Of a DNA stretch of 34,060 nucleotides, positions 29,530 through 34,060 are shown one piece after another. The number at the start of each line of letters is the position of its first letter. The stretch's first letter is position 1. Source of the DNA: Paracoccaceae bacterium (GTDB taxonomy: Bacteria; Pseudomonadota; Alphaproteobacteria; Rhodobacterales; Rhodobacteraceae); NCBI GenBank assembly GCA_947461435.1, contig CANHLE010000032.1, positions 1 through 34,060 on the forward strand, read 5' to 3'. A program made the translations under genes and the position numbers. The notes beneath the pieces are model-generated. The model had not been told where the DNA came from, ran no database searches, and saw only the letters and a program-made list of their open reading frames with translations.

Positions 29530-30552
29530 ATGCGGCCAACCACAAAAGATCTGGCTCAGGCGGCGGGTGTCAGCCTTGCAACGGTCGACCGCGTGTTGAA
29601 CGATCGATCGGGCGTGCGCAAGGATACCGTGGACCGCGTGAACCAAGCGATTGAAAAACTTGGATTTACCAGAAATCTGGTGGCGGCCAATCTGGCGCGC
29701 GGCAAGGACTATCGGTTTGTGTTCTTACTGCCCCGCACGGGCGATCAGTTTCTGGAAGGCCTGATCAAACGCATCGGCGAGGCCAACCTTGCCTTTGCCG
29801 CCGAAATGGTGCGCGCCGAGGTGATTCACATCCCCGAAGGCGATCCGCACCAGATCGCGCATCTGCTTGGAAAGCTGGATGCCGAGAGGGTGAACGGGGT
29901 GGCGATCATGGCTCCGGAATCGCCGCAGGTGCGCGACGCCAAGGCCCGCCTTGCGCACCGCGGCATCGAAACCGTCAGCTTCATCTCGGGGCAGATCACC
30001 CAGGACCATGACGATTTTGTGGGGATCGACAACCATGCCGCGGGCGCGACCGCCGGGCGGCTGATGGGCCGTTTTTCCGAAGGAAAGCCGGGCAAAATTC
30101 TGGTGATTGCCGAAACCATGCTGGCGCGGGACAGTCTGGAGCGGCGCCTTGGCTTTGATGAGGTGATCAACGCTGATTATCCGCATTTGTCGGTCCTGCC
30201 CTCTTTGGAAACCTACGGCGATGCCGACCGGGCCGCGCGGATCCTTGAGGCGAGTTTTTCGGGCCATCCCGGCATTTCGGGGGTCTATGTCCTCAGCTCT
30301 GAATCGCGTCTGGCGTTGACCTTGATCAACGCCCGCCCCAAGACGCGCCAGCCTCTGATCATTGCCCATGAACGTACGCCCTTCAACGAAGCGGGCCTGC
30401 TGTCAAACCAGATCGACGCGCTGATCACGCAAGACCCCGGCCATCTGGTGCGCAGTGCCATCCGCATCCTGCGCGCCCGCTGCGACCGGCGGGACATTCT
30501 TGCCTCGCAGGAAAAAATCCGCATTGAAATTCTGTTCAAGGAAAACATTTGA
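29530..30552 (+). CDS. LacI-family regulator of the ABC-kinase operon
   Basis: Encodes 340 residues. The HTH (TTKDLAQAAGVSLATVDRVLNDR, residues 4-26) has Asp20 where most LacI proteins have Ser in TVSRVLN. The hinge reads NLVAANLARGK, and a periplasmic-binding-protein-like effector domain follows, with VDRVNQAIEKLGF completing the DNA-binding unit. It diverges from the ABC operon, with both palindromes between them, so it very probably binds these and represses both directions until a sugar or ketose is present. The start ATG 29530 gives a normal N-terminus; GGAGGGG lies about 12 bases upstream, a long spacing. Regulation of the kinase operon is inferred from position. Confidence 0.88.
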   Translation: MRPTTKDLAQAAGVSLATVDRVLNDRSGVRKDTVDRVNQAIEKLGFTRNLVAANLARGKDYRFVFLLPRTGDQFLEGLIKRIGEANLAFAAEMVRAEVIHIPEGDPHQIAHLLGKLDAERVNGVAIMAPESPQVRDAKARLAHRGIETVSFISGQITQDHDDFVGIDNHAAGATAGRLMGRFSEGKPGKILVIAETMLARDSLERRLGFDEVINADYPHLSVLPSLETYGDADRAARILEASFSGHPGISGVYVLSSESRLALTLINARPKTRQPLIIAHERTPFNEAGLLSNQIDALITQDPGHLVRSAIRILRARCDRRDILASQEKIRIEILFKENI

Positions 30553-30637
30553 TTATCGGGCCTGCGCTGTGCCAAAGCAGAACCGCAGCCGAAATAGATC
30601 TGCAGCCGTCCCTTGCAGATTTGGGGTCAAATTACAG

Positions 30638-31450
30638 ATGAAGGACGGCTTGGATCCGGCGGGGCAAGACCGCACCGCGATTGCCATCTTGGGAAGCTGC
30701 GTGTCGCGCGACATGATGCGTTTCGCTCGGAACGTCGATGTGACGCTGGACATACAATGTCAGTCGGTCGTGTCCTTCGTCGCGGCCCCGGTTGCACCGC
30801 AGTGTCTGGCCGACTTGGCCTTCGCGCCGGACTGCCCCAAATTCAATCAAAGGATGACCCTGCAGGATGCCAGCAAATCCGCCCGCGCCCGCCTGACAGA
30901 CTTGCCCGCCGACGTGCCCTTGGTGATCGACATGCTTTGGGAAATCACAGATCTGGCCGTGACGCGGTGTGGCAGCGTTATCACCCTGACAGACCATGCC
31001 AAGACAGAGTCCAATATTCTGGATATGGTCGATCGGATCATTCCCATGGGATCGCAGGAACATCTGGCCCTGTTTGATGCCAGTGCCCGGGCCCTGCGCC
31101 CCCTGATCGGCAACCGGCGCACGATCATCCACCGCTCATTTTACGCGCAAAGCGGCAAGGCGGCCGCCGTGATGAACCCCTTGATGGAAAAGCTTTATAC
31201 CCTTTTGCAACAGGCCCTGCCGCAGGCAAACACCTTTGAACTTGATCCCGCCCTGCGCCTGTCAGAGCCGGCGCATCTTTGGGGACCCGCCCCCTTTCAC
31301 TTTATCGATGCCTATTACCGCGCCGGACTGGCCGCCTTGCAACCGTTTTTTGCCGGGCCGCTGGTTGAACATCCGGGGTTCTCCATGGCCGCGCCCCCGG
31401 GCTCAATGGATGCCGGCGAAAGCCGTGATCGCGGACAGGCCGCAGCATAA
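30638..31450 (+). CDS. DUF6270-like protein
   Basis: Encodes 270 residues. The N-terminal AIAILGSCVSRDMMRF (Ser20-Cys21 at residues 19-25) is the hallmark opening of the DUF6270 family, proteins of unknown function with a possible SGNH-hydrolase-like fold. Further segments are LVIDMLWEITDL, RRTIIHRSFYA and PFHFIDAYYRAGL. No signal peptide or membrane segment is seen, so it is likely cytoplasmic. The ATG at 30638 lacks a strong ribosome-binding site; the open frame extends upstream into the LacI gene without domain sequence. It is 85 bases after the LacI gene and converges with the repeat-protein gene. Family relatives are often near surface polysaccharide genes, but none is visible here. Confidence 0.65.
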   Translation: MKDGLDPAGQDRTAIAILGSCVSRDMMRFARNVDVTLDIQCQSVVSFVAAPVAPQCLADLAFAPDCPKFNQRMTLQDASKSARARLTDLPADVPLVIDMLWEITDLAVTRCGSVITLTDHAKTESNILDMVDRIIPMGSQEHLALFDASARALRPLIGNRRTIIHRSFYAQSGKAAAVMNPLMEKLYTLLQQALPQANTFELDPALRLSEPAHLWGPAPFHFIDAYYRAGLAALQPFFAGPLVEHPGFSMAAPPGSMDAGESRDRGQAAA

Positions 31451-31463
31451 TGTGCCCCCGGCG

Positions 31464-31649
31464 TCACGCGTCCGGGCGGCGGCGGGAAAGGGGATCGGCG
31501 GCATCAGCCAGGTGGCACATGACGAAGCGCGCGCCTGCGCCGAAAAGGCGGCGGCCCGTGTGGCCCGCCCATGCCGCCAAAAGGGTGGCCGGCCCCAAGG
31601 GCAGACCACAGGCAGCACCGCGCTGAGGCACGGTGCCGCCGCGCGTCAC
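31464..31649 (-). CDS. Doubtful small ORF overlapping the repeat-protein stop
   Basis: A 61-codon frame opens with GTG that overlaps the stop of the RTX-like gene (GTGA) and ends at 31464. It encodes an Ala/Arg/Gly-rich peptide including GPATLLAAWAGHTGRR and ARFVMCHLADAADP. The overlap would permit translational coupling, but there is no recognisable domain, and GC-rich DNA often yields such frames by chance. The rest of the 195-base gap between the DUF6270 and RTX genes shows no other clear element. Confidence 0.2.
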   Translation of the reverse strand: MTRGGTVPQRGAACGLPLGPATLLAAWAGHTGRRLFGAGARFVMCHLADAADPLSRRRPDA

Positions 31650-34060
31650 AAGATGAAGTCTGCTGCGGTCACACCCGTTACGCTGGCCAGAAGCAGGCCA
31701 AAATCTGCAATCTCATCCCCATTGTAATCGGCATAAACCATCGAATTCCCGTCAGATTCTTCGATCCAAACCGCGTTGGAGCTGTCGGCCTGCGTGCTGA
31801 ACACAAAGGCCTGGTCGGCCGTGATCGCGGAATTTGCATCGATCGCGCTGATGTCGATCTTGTCGATGCCAACTTCAAAATCCATGACGGTGTCATATTT
31901 GTAAGACTTGCTTTCGGCGGCCGAATTGAAAACGAAAGTGTCGACATCACCGTCCCCGACGGTAAGATCATCCCCGTAAAGGCCCGGACCCTTGCCGGAA
32001 AGTTCATCTCGCCCTGCTCCCCCGATGATACGATCCGCACCTTCGGATCCATAAAGCGTATCATTCCCGCTGTTGCCGATCAGGATGTTTGCGCCAAGGT
32101 TGCCCAGAATGATGTTATTCAAGGTGTTCCCGGTTCCGTTAAGGGCAGCAACACTAGTTAAATCTATCTCCCCCAAGGAATCAACGCCGATCAAAACGAG
32201 ATGCTCAAGGTTGGCACCCAGCGTGTATGAGACAGAGGAATAGACCGAATCATCGGTTCCGGCATTGGTGCCTTCGGTGATCACATCATTGCCATCGGTG
32301 ATAAAGGCATCGCTGCCTTCCCCACCAGACAGCGTGTCATTGCCTGTTGCAGCCCACAGCACGTCACTGCCCGCACCGCCGAATAGAAGATTATTCCCGG
32401 CGTTGCCGGTGATCGTGTTGTCCAGCGCGTTGCCCGTGCCGTTGATCGAAGAAGACCCTGTTAGGGTCAGGTTTTCTAGATTGGATCCTAAAGTGTAAGT
32501 GACCGACGAGAGCACCGTGTCGGTGCCCCCGTCGGTGCCTTCGGTGATCGTTTCATTGCCGTCGGTCACATAGGTATCATCGCCCGAACCGCCGATCAGA
32601 ATGTCGGTTCCCGTCCCGCCATTCAAAGTATTGCTGCCAGCGTTGCCCGTCAGGGTATTGTTCAGCGCATTGCCCGTGCCGTTGATCCCGTCAGATCCGG
32701 TCAGCGCCAGATTTTCAAGGTTATCGCCCAAGGTATAGGTCACCGAGGACTGCACCGCATCGACACCCGCATTGGTGGCTTCGGTGATCGTGTCATTGCC
32801 ATCGGTCACATAGGTGTCGTTTCCGTACCCGCCGATCAGGGTATCGTTCCCCGTGCCGCCGTCCAAGGTATTGGACGCGCCGTTGCCGGTGATCGTGTTG
32901 GCAAGCGCATTGCCCGTGCCGTTGATCGCCGAAGATCCGGTCAACGTCAGGTTCTCGAGGTTCGACGCCAAGAAATAGGTGACCGAGGACTGTACCGTAT
33001 CTGTGCCCTGATCGCTGGCTTCGGTGATCGTGTCATTGCCATCGGTTACATAGGTGTCGTCGCCCGATCCGCCAATCAACGTGTCGCTGCCCGTCCCGCC
33101 GTTCAGGGTATTGGCCACCGAGTTGCCAGCGATCGTGTTGGACAGCGCATTGCCCGTGCCGTTGATTGCCACGGATCCCGTCAGCGTCAGGTTTTCAAGG
33201 TTGGCGCCCAGAGTGTACGTGATCGCGCTTTGCACCGTGTCAGTGCCGCCGTCGGTGGCTTCGGTGATCGTGTCATTGCCGTCGGTCACATAGATGTCAT
33301 CACCCTTGCCGCCGATTAGGGTATCGTTGCCCGTGCCACCATCCAGCGTATTGGCCACCGAGTTGCCCGTCAGGCTGTTATTCAGCGCATTGCCCGTGCC
33401 GTTGATCGCCAAGGGTTCGGTCAGCGTCAGATTTTCAAGGTTGTCGCCCAAAGTATAGCTGACCGAGGACTGCACCATATCGGTGCCTGCATTGGTGGCT
33501 TCGGTGATCGTGTCATTCCCATCAGTCACATAGGTGTCATTGCCCAAGCCCCCGATCAGAGTATCGGATCCCGTCCCGCCGTTCAGCGTGTTGGCCGCGC
33601 TGTTCCCGATAACGGTGTTATTCTGGGCATTGCCCGTGCCGTTGATCGCTGAAGAGCCCGTCAGCGTCAGGTTTTCAAGGTTCGACCCCAGAATCGACGT
33701 GACCGAGGATTGAACCGTGTCGGTGCCACCGTCGGAACTTTCGGTGATCGTGTCATTGCCATCGGTCACATAGATGTCGTCGCCCGATCCGCCGATCAGT
33801 GTGTCGCTGCCTGTGCCACCATTCAGTGTGTTGGCCGCCGAGTTGCCGGTCAGGCTGTTGGACAGCGCATTTCCCGTGCCGTTGATCGCCGAAGATCCGG
33901 TCAGCGTCAGGTTTTCAAGGTTAGCGCCCAGAGTGTACGTGATCGCGATCTGCACCGTGTCGGTGCCCCCGTCGGTGCCTTCGGTGATCGTTTCATTGCC
34001 GTCGGTCACATAGGTATCATCGCCCGAACCGCCGATCAGAATGTCGGTTCCCGTCCCGCC
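31646..34060 (-). CDS. Large RTX-like repeat protein, C-terminal part
   Basis: At least 805 residues are in the window; the N-terminus lies beyond the right edge, so the ATG at 34009 is internal. Each unit of about 80 residues carries a calcium-binding nonapeptide pair (GGTGSDTLIGGSGDDTYV), then DGNDTITEATDGGTDTVQSSV, NLENLTLTGSSAINGTGNA and a short linker. After the repeats come two more RTX blocks (LIGNSGNDTLYGSEGADRIIGGAGRDELSG) and a C-terminal domain with VYADYNGDEIADFGLLL and terminal DFIL, typical of type I-secreted proteins of the serralysin/RTX group. The protein is probably secreted or surface-attached and needs calcium to fold as beta-rolls. The N-terminal function (adhesin, enzyme or S-layer) cannot be seen. 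No T1SS genes are in the window. Confidence 0.9.
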   Translation of the reverse strand, partial: GGTGTDILIGGSGDDTYVTDGNETITEGTDGGTDTVQIAITYTLGANLENLTLTGSSAINGTGNALSNSLTGNSAANTLNGGTGSDTLIGGSGDDIYVTDGNDTITESSDGGTDTVQSSVTSILGSNLENLTLTGSSAINGTGNAQNNTVIGNSAANTLNGGTGSDTLIGGLGNDTYVTDGNDTITEATNAGTDMVQSSVSYTLGDNLENLTLTEPLAINGTGNALNNSLTGNSVANTLDGGTGNDTLIGGKGDDIYVTDGNDTITEATDGGTDTVQSAITYTLGANLENLTLTGSVAINGTGNALSNTIAGNSVANTLNGGTGSDTLIGGSGDDTYVTDGNDTITEASDQGTDTVQSSVTYFLASNLENLTLTGSSAINGTGNALANTITGNGASNTLDGGTGNDTLIGGYGNDTYVTDGNDTITEATNAGVDAVQSSVTYTLGDNLENLALTGSDGINGTGNALNNTLTGNAGSNTLNGGTGTDILIGGSGDDTYVTDGNETITEGTDGGTDTVLSSVTYTLGSNLENLTLTGSSSINGTGNALDNTITGNAGNNLLFGGAGSDVLWAATGNDTLSGGEGSDAFITDGNDVITEGTNAGTDDSVYSSVSYTLGANLEHLVLIGVDSLGEIDLTSVAALNGTGNTLNNIILGNLGANILIGNSGNDTLYGSEGADRIIGGAGRDELSGKGPGLYGDDLTVGDGDVDTFVFNSAAESKSYKYDTVMDFEVGIDKIDISAIDANSAITADQAFVFSTQADSSNAVWIEESDGNSMVYADYNGDEIADFGLLLASVTGVTAADFIL
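32512..34060 (-). repeat. Tandem 240-bp coding repeats
   Basis: Units recur with an exact 240-bp period: corresponding segments begin at 32521, 32761, 33001, 33241, 33481, 33721 and 33961. Most units have diverged at scattered positions, but 32512-32620 and 33952-34060 are identical over all 109 bases, six units apart. The repeat tract continues past the window end. A slightly irregular unit lies on the C-terminal side at about 32260-32510. Confidence 0.92.

Noticed and set aside
31464-31649. Possible CheD-like or toxin-activation gene after the RTX gene
   Set aside because: The short peptide shows only a vague CHL resemblance and no catalytic motif; kept as a doubtful ORF without function.
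32265-34013. Plus-strand short frames with SLPVPP-type repeats opposite the RTX gene
   Set aside because: They are the antisense of the 240-bp repeats and lack ribosome-binding sites.
32512-34060. CRISPR array or intergenic tandem repeat
   Set aside because: The 240-bp units keep an open frame and encode RTX nonapeptides; there are no short repeats with unique spacers.

Overview
This high-GC window looks like a chromosome or chromid segment of an alphaproteobacterium, most likely Rhodobacterales (Rhodobacter/Roseobacter-type). The evidence is codon usage, the GbpR/GguC pair at the left edge, densely packed ABC-transporter operons with 4-bp ATGA overlaps, and a type I-secreted RTX-like repeat protein. 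No tRNA, rRNA, IS element or CRISPR array was seen. The genome assignment is inference; the gene families are read directly from translated motifs.

Left third (1-13460): sugar catabolism. A partial GguC/AraD1-like gene diverges from a GbpR-like LysR regulator. A xylulokinase (xylB) diverges from an EbgR-like LacI repressor. Then comes a plus-strand operon: sugar-binding protein, two permeases, a GH2 beta-galactosidase, an ABC ATPase and a GH42 beta-galactosidase. Neither glycosidase has a signal peptide, so the operon appears to import beta-galactosides intact and hydrolyse them in the cytoplasm. A small exported protein of unknown function closes this block and shares a CTAG stop palindrome with the convergent neighbour.

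Middle (13457-21603, all minus strand): an eight-gene, tightly coupled operon and the most interesting part of the window. In transcription order it encodes a stand-alone Rieske [2Fe-2S] protein, a Rieske-oxygenase catalytic subunit that has lost its own Rieske cluster, a GST-like protein, an amidohydrolase of the 8-oxoguanine/hydroxyatrazine deaminase type, and a complete BMP-family (nucleoside-type) ABC importer. The split oxygenase plus GST recalls the NdmC/NdmD/NdmE methylxanthine N7-demethylase of Pseudomonas putida, but the Rieske domain here is not fused to a reductase. I infer an uptake and oxidative catabolism system for a purine-like or other N-heterocyclic compound.

Right part (21738-30552): a second minus-strand operon with a solute-binding protein, two permeases, a 62-residue membrane protein, two different ABC ATPases, a full-length DhaK-DhaL dihydroxyacetone-type kinase and an acylphosphatase-like protein lacking both catalytic residues. 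A divergent LacI-family gene sits upstream, and two palindromic operators 30 bp apart lie between them. The operon probably imports and phosphorylates a small polyol or ketose. The right end (30638-34060) holds a DUF6270-like gene and the C-terminal part of a large secreted repeat protein built of 80-residue (240-bp) units.
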